64,000 nt of DNA. Source: Rana temporaria. Its lineage: Eukaryota > Chordata > Amphibia > Anura > Ranidae. This document shows, in pieces, positions 45,908 to 57,520 of this stretch. The stretch spans positions 275,207,146 through 275,271,145 of the forward strand of contig NC_053492.1 in the NCBI RefSeq assembly GCF_905171775.1. Direction: 5' to 3'. Numbering within the stretch: position 1 is the stretch's first letter; each line of letters opens with the position of its first letter. The notes beneath the pieces are model-generated. The model worked only from the letters and a program-made list of their open reading frames with translations. It had not been told where the DNA came from and searched no databases. A program made the translations under genes and the position numbers.

Positions 45908-47540
45908 GCACTAGGTCGGAGCGCCCTCCCTCTTTTGTTTTTTCTTTTCTCTCAGTCTGTGAACACCCATGGTTCAGAGGAGGGCTGCAAGACCTGTCAT
46001 TTTATCTTACGATTGGACTGCATTACCCCATAACAAAAACACCAGAGCGCAGGAGAATTTTTTGTATTGTAGCTTGGGTCAGTGCCAGCCATTCAACGGA
46101 TGCAGCAGGAAGAACTCCCCGCCCTACCCCCCCTCCTGTTGCGGCCGATTCATGTGGTAGCTCACTCTGGATAAGTTGCAAGAGGGGAGATTTAAGATAA
46201 GATTTGATGATTAATGCTGGATCAGCTTGAGTCTCAGTGGCTGGGCTGAATATGGTTATTGAAAATTTGTGTGATTAAGAGTGGAAGTTATAAAATAAAG
46301 TTTGGTGTGATAGTAACGGATTTAAAAGAAACCAGTGAATCAGGCCGTGGCCAATATTATAAATAATATATATACATATACTATATATATATTATATAAG
46401 TATTATATATAAAAAACATTTTCTGGCTGTGTGAAATTTAATAAATAATTGTATAAGTATACTTGTGGTGTTTTCATTTCTCTATGCACGTTTGTGTTTT
46501 TTTATGGTGCATGTGATCCCATTAAGTTCAGCCACTTTCTCCTGAGACCCCCCCCCCCAGGAAAATGAACTGTTCACCACTGCCCTATTCTGAATCTAGG
46601 GGTCCACCTTTGCATGTACTATCAGTCTGAGACGGCACCCTTTATGACAATACCTATTTTTTTGACAGATGTATTAACACTATATGGCCTCTGTCACATT
46701 ATTAGTTTCTTTAGGCAGTCTTGCACATCCATTCGTGAACTATTTTAAACACACACTTTTTTCAAATTCTGCGAGCAATAAAAATGTAATTATTACAATA
46801 TTAACGTTCCAATTAGTGGCACGCAATAGGAAAGTTTTCTGCTGCAGAACAATTACTAAAGTAAGTTGCAGAAAACATGTGCTGACAAACACCATTGTTA
46901 TACTCCAAAAAGTGGTAGCTGCCTGACAAGCATTTAATACCTGAAAGTTAGGATGAAGTAAAAAATTGTGACCTGCAAATTTGTTTTGGATGAGCAACTC
47001 AAAGTTCTGAAGCAACTGATCATAGGTAATGGACAAGCAATTACTATTTTCTAAAGACAAAGTCAGCAATAGTAGGCTTTCTATTCCTCAGTACAGGTTT
47101 CATTTAAGATTGTGTCACATATCTGCAAACCACTAGATTTAAAAATTAATGTTCCCCTCTGTGCGGTTCTTAATATATATCCACCCACTATTGGGATTAT
47201 CTGTAAAAGAGCCTTGTGAATGCAGTTTCTGCCTTTCACTTATAATACCCACTCCAGGATACACGATGTGTTTTAATCCACCTACACATCGGTGCATGTC
47301 AGCTGCTGTGTATAGACATATGTGGGTAGGCTAACTTAGAACGAGTGGAGGTAAAATTAAGCATCCAGGTAGTAGAATAATGCTTAATTGCACTAACATT
47401 TAGTATGCAGAATTCAGAAGTCAGACTTCATTTGAATGACCTTCACAATCACCATGGAAACTGTTCCTGTCAATTTGGAAAACTATGGGAATTTTCAAAA
47501 CATATGCATTTTATGCACACAGGTGTAAATAAAAGAATAA
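45908..47540. other. intron, nothing recognised
   Basis: AT-rich with a palindromic ATATAT patch near 46367-46408 and a C-run at 46550-46558. The frames seen have no recognisable motif. Confidence 0.45.
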
Positions 47541-47684
<144 letters not shown>

Positions 47685-47734
47685 AGGTTAAAGAAGTGAC
47701 ATAATTTGGCATCCTTGCACATTGTATCCCATTA

Positions 47735-47755
47735 AAAAAAAAAAAAAAAAAAAAC
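47735..47755. repeat. poly-A tract
   Basis: About twenty A in a row; no retroposed gene is visible upstream. Confidence 0.8.
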
Positions 47756-49631
47756 AGACAAAGGGATCTTTATTTGTACCTTAGTTACTTGGTCAGAAGA
47801 TAGAAACATTTCTGCTGCAGCAATTAGTATTATGAATAGGGATATATATTAAAAAGAGACAAAAAGAGTAAAGAAAAGCAAAGAAGTTAGCTTTGTTTAG
47901 GCTCTGTACGTTTTATCCCCCAAAGCCTTTTGCTTTGTGGGACTCATTATCTGTGAGCACATGCAGCCTTATTTGATTCAGTTGGTCTTGTTACTAATGT
48001 GTGAACATCATTCAAGAAAAGAAGTATTTACAAGCTGGGAATTTAAAGTCTATTCTCACAAATGCCATTTACCCAGCCTCTAAAACTCATTTATATCCAA
48101 AGTACTGTAGACAAAAATGCTAGGAAAATAAATATTGAGCTCATTCATATACAGATCATGGACAAGTATTGCAGAAAAGCTGAATGAAAGGAAAAAGAGA
48201 TGTGGTCCACTGCAAGCCAACAAGTTTTGATTTTCTCACCTGGTTTAGAAAATTAAGTCCAGGGGACTCCAACTGGTTGCATTGGACAACAGATCTACTT
48301 TGCTGTTTTTTTGCATTCAAGCAAAAAAAAAAAAAAAAGAAGATTACATTTGACTTGACTGTAAATTCCAATTCTTCGAGTGCAGTAAAGTACACAGTAT
48401 TCCTAGACCATGGGTTATAGGCTGGTACCTTCATATAATTGTACGCTGCCAAAGATTCTGAGGACGCGCTACCTAGGCACCTTCCCTATAAGCCCACCCA
48501 ACTCTGTCAATCCTTGGTTTTGCAGCAATAGGAAGTAACCCAGGATTTGAAGATGGTGTGGCCCGTGTCGTGTACTACAAAAAAAAATTGAATTTATGGG
48601 CAAATAAAACTACTTATCTTAATTGTACGGTACAGGACACAGGCTGAGTATTCATAGGCCCTGGGGTATCCCCAAGCAATGAATGAGAAGGTTGGCCAAC
48701 AACTAAGCAAAAAAAACCACTAACAGGTACAACAATAAAAGCAAAAACAAAACGAGAGTCAACAAACCCAACTTCAGAACCTGGCAGCCAAAACCTGCAC
48801 CGCAAAAGACTGAACGTCTGCCTTGTAAACCTTTGAAAAGGTATAAGCAGAGGACCAGGTGGCGGCCTTACAAAGCTGGGCTATGGAGGCTTGGTGCTGA
48901 AATGCCTAGGAAGCACCCACTAACCTGGTGGAGTGGGGGGCGCAGGAAGAGTTTTGTCCTTTATAGAGTGCAAGTTCTGGCGATGAGTCGTTCTATTCAT
49001 TAGGCAATGGTGGACTTTGAAGCAGGATGTTCCCACTTTCAAGGTTCTAAAAGTAGGACGAATAGGAAGTCTGTATTCCCAATAGAAGGGAGTAGAATAG
49101 AGTAATGTACAGAGAATAAGGAACACTGTCCTTTGTGTGCTTTGGAGTAGGGCAAAAACATGGAAAGAGTAGGTCTTCTTTAATTTGAAAGACTCACACT
49201 GTAGGAAGACAAGATAGTCTTGGGTGGAAGACCACCTTGTTGTTGTGGAAAAAAGAGAAAAGGCTCCTTACAAGAGGACTGCCAGCTGACAGAGGTGACC
49301 ACAACCAAAAAGGCCACTTTGCAGGGGAGATCCCTGAGGAATTCAAAGGGTGGTTTCTACCGGGCAGGAAGGATAGGATGCTCTAAGGGGGTGGGGTCTG
49401 ATCTGAGATGCCCCTTGAGTAGGGGTGCAACAGATCAAAAAACTCATGTATTGGATCGATCCTCGGATCAGAGTCATGGATCGGATCATTTTTCGGATGA
49501 GCAAAAAAAAAGGATTAATCTTGTTACACCCACCGGAGTTTTAAATTTCACAGTTATTTTCAACACAAAACGGAGCTTATGTGCTAAAATACAGAATATG
49601 TAAATCTGACGGACTGTTTACATGTTAAATT

Positions 49632-50612
49632 TTAACCACTTGCCGACCTCCTCATGTAGATATACGTCAGCAGAATGGCACGGACAGGCACATCAACGTA
49701 CCTGTACGTGCTCTGCTTGACGTGGGTGGGGGGTCCGATCGGGACCCCCCCCCGCTACATGCGGCGGTCGGTAAGCTTCGGGGAGCGATCCGGGACGAAT
49801 AGCCGCCCCGTCGCGATCGCTCCCCGGAGCTGAAGAACGGGGAGAGCCGTGTGTAAACACTGCTTCCCCGTGCTTCACTATGGCGGCGCATCGATCGAGT
49901 GATCCCTTTTATAGGGGAGACTCGATCGATGATGTCAGTCCTACAGCCACACCCCCCTACAGTAGTAAACACACACTAAGTGAACACTAAATGTTACAGC
50001 GCCCCCTGTGTTTAACTCCCAAACTGCAACTGTCATTTTCACAATAAAGAATGCAATTTAAATGCATTTTTTGCTGTGAAAATGACAATGGTCCCAAAAA
50101 TGTGTCAAAATTGTCCGAAGTGTCCGCCATAATGTCGCAGTCATGAAAAAAATCGCTGATCGCCGCCATTAGTAGTAAAAAAAATAAAAATGCAATAAAA
50201 CTATCCCCTATTTTGTAAACGCTATAAATTTTGCGCAAACCAATCGATAAACGATTATTGCGATTTTTTTTTACCAAAAATAGGTAGAAGAATACGTATC
50301 GGCCTAAACTGAGGGAAATTTTTTTTTTTATATATGTTTTTGGGGGATATTTATTATAGGAAAAAGTAAAAAATATTGCATTTTTTTCAAAATTGTCGCT
50401 CTATTTTTGTTTATAGCGCAAAAAAATTAAAACCGCAGAGGTCATCAAATACCACCAAAAGAAAGCTCTATTTGTGGGGAAAAGGAAAGCCAATTTTGTT
50501 TGGGAGCCACGTCGCACGACCGCGCAATTGTCTGTTAAAGCGACGCAGTCCCGAACTGTAAAAACCCCTTGGGTCTTTAGGCAGCATATTGGTCCGGGGC
50601 TTAAGTGGTTAA
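49632..50612. mobile_element. TTAA element, copy 3 (complete)
   Basis: Runs TTAACCACTTGCCGACC to GCTTAAGTGGTTAA, in the opposite orientation to copy 1. Its insertion site is known: the mirror arm of the host palindrome (near 51934-51957) carries the undisturbed sequence with a single TTAA, whereas here TTAA is at both borders. This is a direct demonstration of a TTAA duplication, as made by piggyBac-type transposases. Confidence 0.93.
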
Positions 50613-50673
50613 AAGCCGCAGCAAACCTGCTTTTCACATTTAACTAAATGTGAAAATCAGAGGTGTTCTAACC

Positions 50674-50849
50674 TAGTGTTTCTCAACTCCAGTCCTCAAG
50701 GCGCCCCAACAGGTCATGTTTTCAGGATTTCCCTCAGATGAAACGGCTGTGGTAATTACTAAGGCAGTGAAACCACCTGTGCAAAATAATGGAAAGCCTG
50801 AAAACATGACCTGTTAGGGCGCCTTGGGGACTGGAGTTGAGAAACACTG
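50674..50849. mobile_element. 176-bp hAT MITE C (Charlie-like ends)
   Basis: TAGTGTTTCTCAACTCCAGT and ACTGGAGTTGAGAAACACTG are complementary except the first base. The duplication TTCTAACC is exact (50666-50673, 50850-50857). The last base of the right copy is the first base of the neighbouring hAT element B, showing C inserted after B. Confidence 0.9.
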
Positions 50850-50856
50850 TTCTAAC

Positions 50857-51899
50857 CAGGGCTGTGGAGTCAGTAGATAAATGTTCCGACTCCTCAGTTT
50901 TATGTACTTCCGACTCCCCGACTCCTCTGTATTAATATGCAAATGTATTTTATACATTCCTTGAGGGAAAGAAAACGCAACCTACCACAGGACTACTGGC
51001 TGGGAAGCCAACAGTCTACTGTATTGCACAGTTTAAGCAAAAGACAAACACAATGAAAACAATCAAGTGGCTGGATAGTAGCAGCAGGCATAAACATCAG
51101 GAACAGGATCTATACCAGTTCAAAAATACAAACCACATTATTTGGTTGTTTTAGAACAAAAACAAAGCTTATCTATAATGAACCAAAAACAAAATCTGTA
51201 AAACCTAGAAATGGTTTATATTAATCTTGAAATGTAGTTATAGGCTTAGCAAATGCAAATCAATTCAATGTAGAGTTCTAAGGAAGAGAATTGCCTCTGC
51301 CAGATCCTCTTTCATAGAGGCGAAGTCAGACTTTATTATTTTTAGGGCTGAAAATAATCTTTCGACACTGACTTGGGTGGGTGGCATTGCAGTAACTATT
51401 CTGGCCACATCACTAACGATCTCTGGATAAACAAGGATGGCTTCTTCAACAGTAAGTTTTGATGAGCGATCATACTTTTCAACTTCTTTTAGTGCTCTAT
51501 AAAACTCCTGTTGGAATTTTTTTATTTGGACACTTACTGGTTCTCTAACATGCGTTCCCTGTAAAAGCAGAACACAACACTATGGAAAGTATAAGTATTG
51601 CAGCTCCTAATTGTGCGTTGCGTGCCATATAGTGAAGCACATGAAAAGCATGCTTCTTCACGGTCACTTAACGTGTTCGTTTTGCGGTTACGTGAGGCAC
51701 TGCATGCATTGGTCTTTATTCTTACAGTAGAGAAGTCATTAATTATAACTTTTTGTGAATTGGGACATTTAAACTTGCTTTATTTTTTTTTATTCCAATC
51801 TAAATTTAGTAGGAGTCGGAGTCGGTGCATTGTTTGCCGACTCCGACTCCAGGTACCCAAAATTTCCCCCGACTCCTCGACTCCGACTCCACAGCCCTG
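50857..51899 (-). mobile_element. hAT element B, internally deleted
   Basis: The ends CAGGGCTGTGGAGTC and GACTCCACAGCCCTG are exactly complementary. The 8-bp duplication GTTCTAAC is at 51900-51907 on the right and, allowing for the later insertion of C, at 50665-50672 on the left. At 1043 bp it is far shorter than an autonomous hAT but keeps the terminal transposase exon on the minus strand. Both ends contain clustered GACTCC repeats that could be transposase-binding subterminal motifs (inference). Confidence 0.93.
51265..51558 (-). pseudogene. hAT transposase terminal exon (C-terminal dimerisation domain)
   Basis: An open 98-codon stretch bordered upstream by a splice acceptor (TTTTACAG at 51566-51559) and ending in TGA at 51265-51267. 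It reads GTHVREPVSVQIKKF, then LTVEEAILVYPEIVSDVARI and the hAT C-terminal signature PTQVSVERLFSALKIIKSD followed by ASMKEDLAEAILFLRTLH. This domain mediates dimerisation in hAT transposases and carries part of the catalytic fold. The rest of the transposase (BED zinc finger, the DDE aspartates) is absent, so no transposase is made; it is an exon-sized relic of an internally deleted element, itself without stops. Confidence 0.88.
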
Positions 51900-52374
51900 G
51901 TTCTAACACATTAGCAAGCATGTAAGGTTTGCTGCTGCTTTTAAAATTTAACATGTAAACAATCGGTTGGATTTCCAAATCCTGTATTTAAGCACATAAG
52001 CTCAGTTTTGTGTTGAAAATAACTGTGAAATCAAACTACGTTGGGTGTAACAAGATGCCCGCTTGCCCCCTAATCACTATCATTACTGTGCAGGAGTGTG
52101 GGGTGAAGCAAGATGGCGGCGACGAAACATCACTTCCTAACGAGACGGCGGCTGCATGGTGTACCAAGATGGCTGACGCTCCGGAGCTAAGCCAAAGCCA
52201 GGGACTTTCCTATGGCCGAGGCTGCCATGGGTGGCCCGTTCGGATCACGGATCGGTGACGATCCGTTGCACCACTACCCTTGAGTGAAGGTTTTGATAGG
52301 GAAGAGGTTTTTAAAAAATAGACAAGGCAGAAACTGGTCCCTTCAAACTGCTCAAGGCCAAGTTATGGTCGAGT

Positions 52375-53480
52375 CTTGATTGTGCCTTGCATTCTGGCCA
52401 TTCTACAGAGTACTCTGGAGCTCAAGTCTTCACACCTTTGCAACGCCGTACAGTTTTTGAAGCCATCAGTTCCAAAAGCATTCATCTTGGTCTCATCGCT
52501 CCAGAGTACAAAGTCCTGGTAGTCTTTTTCAGCATGGGCCTTAGTAAACTCTAGGCAGGCTTTTTTGTGCATGGGTTTTAGGAGACGCTTCCTTCATGGA
52601 CGACATCCACTGCAGTGTACACCGTATTGTGTCACAGGAAACAATCCCCCCAGTTTTACTTTCTACTTTTTTAGAAAACTGCAGTCAACTTGCATGGAAA
52701 TTTTCCTCAACCCTTCTCATCAGAAGACATCCCTGTCGAAGTATTAACTTCTGTGGATGGCCTGGATGTCTCAGAGGTATGTTTGCAGTTCTATCTTCGT
52801 TCAATTTTTGTATCACTTTTTCTACAGTATTCTGACTGATAAGTAAGGGCCCTTTCACACGTACAGACTGTATGTCCGCATTTTCATCCGTCCGTTTACA
52901 GATGAAAACAGGACATACATGGGTCCCTATGTGATTACGGGTGTCAGCGGATGAACATCCGCTGACACCCGTAATTTGTCCGCCTCCGCAAAGATCCGCA
53001 TTTGCAGACGGAAGAAATCCTATTTTTCTTCCGTCTGCCGGATCGGATGAACACGGACATAAGGTCCGTGTTCATCCGATCCCCCATAGGGGAGAGCGGA
53101 GGAAAGACAGGGCGGTCCTTGCACAGTGTGCAGGGACCGCCCTGTCAGCTGCCAGCTCAGCGGGAATTTTACGGAGGATCCCCGCTGAGCTTTGCGGACA
53201 CATGGAGCAGATCATTACTGTTCCGCTCCGTGTGAAAGGGCCCTAAAGCTTTGCTGATCATCTTGTAGCCTTCACCTTTCTTGTGTAAAGAAATAATTTT
53301 CTCTCAGGGCTTGTGACATTTCTCTTCCATGTGGTGCCACTGCTGACAGCATGAAATCAGAAAAAAAAAATTTTTTCCCCAAATAACACCCTTGTATAAT
53401 CAACTGTCTGCTGGACTCCTGTTTAATAAATAATTAGACTCACCTGTAGTTGAATTCTTGTCAATTAGGATTTTGTGGTC
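52375..53480 (-). mobile_element. Tc1-like fragment (third lineage), split by a MITE
   Basis: On the minus strand the catalytic block reads KKACLEFTKAHAEKDYQDFV then LWSDETKMNAFGTDGF, with the first catalytic aspartate intact. The N-terminal part lies right of the MITE (53247-53480). The C-terminal DDE residues are missing on the left, where the fragment meets the DIRS remnant. Frameshifted throughout. Confidence 0.78.
52847..53243. mobile_element. Harbinger-like MITE with several hairpins
   Basis: Ends GGGCCCTTTCACACG and CGTGTGAAAGGGCCC are exactly complementary; TAA flanks both sides (52844-52846, 53244-53246). Internal stems include ACGGGTGTCAGCGGATG / CATCCGCTGACACCCGT, GGATGAACACGGAC / GTCCGTGTTCATCC, and GGGCGGTCCTTGCACA with its complement. 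397 bp, non-coding. Confidence 0.92.
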
Positions 53481-53494
53481 TAAAATTTTGCTTT

Positions 53495-53945
53495 GCCCAT
53501 AAAGCCTCATACACACGATCGGACTTCCAGCAGACTTTTCTGTGGATTTTTGTCCAAAGGGCGTGGGCTGTGAACTTGTCCCGCATACACACGGCACAAC
53601 ATTTTCAGCAAACATTCACCAAACCATGTGTTTTTTCAGCTCTTTACCACCACTCTTTGGGCAACTTCTGCTATTGTTGTCCGATGTTTAGCATTGGTTC
53701 CGAGAAAGCGTGTTTGTACTTTGGATTTTAGATGGACGGACTTGTGTACACACGATCGGATAAACCGACGTAACAGATTTATTGCCAGACAGATGGTGTG
53801 CATGAACAGCCAACATTTGTTGTCGTTAATTCAACCAACAATTGTCTGATGGCGCATATGCATGGCCGGATTATCCAACACAACGCGTCCACCAGACAAT
53901 TATGGCCATAAAATTGGATCATGTGTACAAACCATAAAACTTTCA
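53495..53945. mobile_element. MITE with ATACACACGATCGGA end
   Basis: Starts GCCTCATACACACGATCGGA and repeats GTGTACACACGATCGGAT at about 53744. The right side GGATCATGTGTACAAACC is a diverged complement. Borders approximate. Confidence 0.55.
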
Positions 53946-54123
53946 TTGGTGTGTAATAATTTTTGCAACATGGTCTTTAATGAATTTGTTAGGAAAAATA
54001 CTTTGTGCAAATAAATAAATGTTGGTTGTAATCGATGGCCCGTATTCGTGGCAGTATTTTGTAGTATAGTGTCCAATTAAAAAAACAAATCTGTTGGGGT
54101 GTACTCATTTATGCTGAGCACTA

Positions 54124-54129
<6 letters not shown>

Positions 54130-54211
<82 letters not shown>
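54130..54211. repeat. (TA)n microsatellite
   Basis: About 82 bp of pure TA dinucleotides. Confidence 0.97.
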
Positions 54212-54215
<4 letters not shown>

Positions 54216-54758
54216 TCCACAGTACAGAGCCTAGTGCCTGAAGGTCAAAATCCTGGCTTGACTTGTCATGACCAGAGGTTATTTAGCTAGGCGAGTCTTC
54301 AACGCCAGGGTGAAACTAGTGCTGAACCACAGTTCTGGACCTGAAGAGAGCTCTGCGACCATCATAGCGCACAAAGGTCTGGAAAGCACTGCAATCCAGA
54401 GCTTTGTGCCTAAAGGTCACATTACAGGCAAACCATGCAATCTTCCAGTCGAGTGGTGTCAAAAAAAATTTCTTCCAAAACTGTTGCTTTATGCAAATTC
54501 AATAGTTTATGCACAGAAACTAGCTCAAGCAGCATTTTTGGAGGTATTGATTGAAGTTCTAGAAAATGTTTTACAAGTGGCACGACTTGTGAGTAGCCCC
54601 TTCCATTATCTTAAAGTTTGGGTGGGTGGGTGGCGGGCAGTAAAACCAAAGCTTAGCCACCTGTATAACACACGCCCCCAGTCTGAAAGAGACCTAAAAG
54701 TGCACAAACATGTTTTAAATCTGACGTGTAAAAACTGAAAAAAATCTAGTATACTTAC
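54212..54758. other. intron next to the 54.8-kb exon, nothing recognised
   Basis: A plus-strand frame at 54268-54738 is open for 156 codons but shows no family motif and overlaps repeated AAGGTC and GAGCTTTGTGCC phrases. I treat it as chance. Confidence 0.5.
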
Positions 54759-54852
54759 GTTGTCCCCACTGTCCACTGCTTGGGTTCAAGTAGTTTGGAT
54801 ACAGTCCTTGGGGTTTATCAAGTCGATTTAACACTTTTCGAATATTCATTAC
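54759..54852 (-). CDS. MAN1A1: Mannosyl-oligosaccharide 1,2-alpha-mannosidase IA, exon (first visible)
   Basis: A 94-bp internal exon: acceptor TTTTAG, donor GTAAGT. It enters in phase 0 and leaves in phase 1. It encodes VMNIRKVLNRLDKPQGLYPN followed by YLNPSSGQWGQ and the first base of a histidine codon. The LYPNYLNP-x-SGQWGQ stretch is a strong match to Golgi class I mannosidases, and the SSGQWGQHHVS wording across the junction is closest to MAN1A1 as I recall it. Preceding exons (transmembrane anchor, N-terminal barrel helices) are not in the remaining 9 kb and should lie beyond 64000. Confidence 0.93.
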
Positions 54853-54930
54853 CTAAAACAATTATAGTATTTCAGCAAGAGACAAATAACTATGCAGTGT
54901 AAAAAAATAAAGATAAATAATTGTCAATAA

Positions 54931-55298
54931 GACCTTGTGCACACTGGACATTTTTACAGCTGCGGTTTTTGGCTTCAGGCACACAGGCTATCAGCAGTTT
55001 TTGGCAGGGGCGTTTTCTGGCTGGAAAAAACCCAGACCTAGTGGGTTTGAAGAGAAGTTTTTAAGCTGTAAAAACACTGAAAAACATGTCTATTCTGCAT
55101 TTATGTGTTTGTTTTGTGTTAAGCTTTTGTAGGAGTATAGTTTTGCTAAAAAAAAAAAAAAAAGAAAAGAAAAAAAAAAGCGCACACTAAAGTTTTAAAC
55201 CGTTAATGCAAAAACTCTGCAAAACTCACTTTTTAACAGCATTCTACAGCTAAAGCTACTAGCTTTTTTATACCCTCCAGTGTGCATGAGATGAGGCC
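54931..55298. mobile_element. MITE with GACCTTGTGCACACTGGA end
   Basis: Left GACCTTGTGCACACTGGA and right TCCAGTGTGCATGAGATGAGGCC are imperfectly complementary. Flanked by TAA and TTA. Contains an A-run at 55148-55163. Confidence 0.65.
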
Positions 55299-56762
55299 TT
55301 ACAAGAACCTAAATTGCCATTCAAAATTAATAAGGAAAAAAAATATATAGATCTGGCAAGAACATTATTCTGTTATTAGGACAATAAACCCGGTTTCTCC
55401 ACTGGAGCAAAACAGGGGATGTCTGATGACACACGAGAGGAAAAGGGTACTTGTAAGGGCAAGTTAGCAACTACCCCGACTTCAAAGTAATTTGATTTTT
55501 GATTTTAGTCAAAATAAATATTCAATGCTTAAAAGCAGAGGGCAAGTTTATGCACTGAAACAAGTTTGAATGTAGTCCTTTTAGAGAAACAATGGCCTTT
55601 GAAAACAATCCAAGTACACTGTATGTACAGGTTTTACAGTTTTTAGCAGCAGTTATGCGACTGCCGATACCTTTAGGTGTCCTCTTTCACCAGGCAGTGG
55701 ATGGAGCTCACTAACGCGAGACCAGAAGGTTAGAAGAACTTGCCAATACGATCACCATCAGCTCTAGCTTTGAGGCAACACAACTTTTAGGGTACCAGAT
55801 GCAGGGTTGATAAAGTCAATGCTGCAAGTGATACAGAGACCTTCAAAAGAGAACTGAACTTCAGCAGAACCAAATGTTTCATGGGCCTCCACAGAAAGCC
55901 CTGGATTGTAATAATCACTCACAGGATCAAGAGGTTAAAAAAAAAAAAGAACTGAGGACATTTCAAGACTCATTGGTATGGCTTATGTAGTCACGGTAGC
56001 GTTTATGTTGGGTTTTTTATTTAGGTTGTTTTACCACTTTTCTTTTTCATTTTAACAAATGAAGGTTGTATTCCACTTTAGGTTTTCGTTCAGATGAAAT
56101 AGTACGCATGCCATCTCTAAATGAAAAAGCAGTAACCATACTATCAGCATAATCTTTAATGTCGCTACAGGGGAGACGTGTCCTTCAGTAAGTTACATTA
56201 TCGAAAAAGTGGTTACTCAAAGCGAAAGTACAAACTATATGCCAATATTTCCCCTTGGATTGCTTATAAAAAGATTACACATTGTCCATTAATCAAGGTG
56301 TGCTTGCATGCTGCTTGTAAATTACTAATCTCAGCAGGCATTAGGCATTCCAATTGCCAACACACTGTTCTTTTGTATCAATCTTCAGTCAGTGGATCGT
56401 GTCATGGTAAAATAAACAAAGAAAAAAATGGCTAAGGTGAGTCAACTGTAATGTTTACCAAAAAAAAGGTTAATTTATTAGCCTGGAAGGTCATCATTTG
56501 TGTGATATTTAAGTAGAAATTCACCCCAAAGCTAATATTCTGCTGAGTGGACAGTGGTGGGCCAAATAGTCTTTGAAAAAATGTCTTGAACGAATGTGTT
56601 TCAAACAAAATCTTTCGAATGACATTCAAAAAATTTTAGTTTTCGTACAAATTTTATTAAGGAGTGTTGCCTTATGAGGAACGGGAGTTTCTTTTGAAAT
56701 TGCATCCTATAGTTAGATTTAGTTCGCTTTTTCAGTTTTCAGTTAACCTGAGCAGCTTTATG

Positions 56763-57003
56763 AAATGCCTTTTTTTATTTTCATACCTATAGGTTATTTG
56801 GGCCCCCTGTAAGTCAAAGTACTAACAGTTAGCAATCTCCATGTCCTGGCTTGTTTCTATGACAGTTTTTACTCTTATAATGCTGAGTGAGCGGCAAACA
56901 TTTTTCACTTACTAGCAACAAGGCAGGACATGGAGATTTCTAACAGAGTTTTTCAGCAAGGCTACAAAGAGGGTCCAAATGACCTACAGGTATTAAAATA
57001 AAA
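56763..57003. mobile_element. Palindromic MITE with ~85-bp arms
   Basis: TTTTCATACCTATAGGTTAT...ATCTCCATGTCCTGGCTTG pairs with CAAGGCAGGACATGGAGAT...GACCTACAGGTATTAAAATA. Centre near 56883. No duplication could be assigned. Confidence 0.75.
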
Positions 57004-57273
57004 TCAGACATTTTGCAAAGTTGCAATTTTTTTTATCTACATCTATATCTTTTATCTATATCTACTGGAAACCACTTGACTGCCTAGGCAATTTTCTGGA
57101 AAAGGAGCTTGGCATTTAAATATGGATACTGCACTTTACTAGCAAGTTTTGAAGGCGCATGCTACAGGGGTTGTCATCCTCCTCCTCTCACCATTTGGTG
57201 AAATACTGAATAGTCAATGACTCCCAAGAAGAAAATGACAAAGGTTAGTCAGTAATGGAAGTGTCATACACAC

Positions 57274-57284
<11 letters not shown>

Positions 57285-57372
<88 letters not shown>

Positions 57373-57413
57373 TATACATACATATATATATATATATTAC
57401 ACACACACACACA

Positions 57414-57469
<56 letters not shown>

Positions 57470-57473
57470 ACAT

Positions 57474-57514
<41 letters not shown>

Positions 57515-57520
57515 TATAAC
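57285..57520. repeat. (TA)n/(CA)n compound microsatellite
   Basis: Alternating long TA and CA blocks, at least two cycles. Confidence 0.97.

Larger units (their letters stand above)
49420..52276. mobile_element. hAT palindromic element A (host of the nest)
   Basis: The ends TAGGGGTGCAAC and GTTGCACCACTA are complementary save one base, and the 8-bp duplication CCCTTGAG is exact (49412-49419, 52277-52284). The element's own arms are complementary: ACAGTTATTTTCAACACAAA near 49551 pairs with TTTGTGTTGAAAATAACTGT near 52006, and AGCAAACCTGC / GTAAGGTTTGCTGCTGC likewise. Three younger elements (49632-50612, 50674-50849, 50857-51899) account for about 2.2 kb of its length, so the original was near 650 bp. 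Confidence 0.93.
48456..52370 (-). mobile_element. DIRS fragment (copy 3) interrupted by nested transposons
   Basis: The parts 48456-49411 and 52285-52370 correspond to the 3' end and tyrosine-recombinase region of the DIRS elements at 14 and 59 kb. They include CCCCAAGCAATG after the terminal repeat, the AGAGGACCAGGTGGC / GGTTAGTGGGTGC region equivalent to the H-x-x-R block, and GGCAGAAACTGGTCCCTTC matching the 59.3-kb element. Strongly decayed; no open frame survives. A 2857-bp hAT element sits between the two parts. Confidence 0.75.

Noticed and set aside
46740..47069. 109-codon minus-strand frame starting with LTLSLENSNCLSITYDQLL
   Set aside because: Considered as a transposase relic or extra exon, but no motif and no fitting splice sites; the mannosidase phases leave no room for an additional exon here.
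54268..54738. 156-codon plus-strand frame
   Set aside because: No recognisable domain, repeated phrases in the DNA, and location inside an intron beside an exon on the opposite strand suggest chance.
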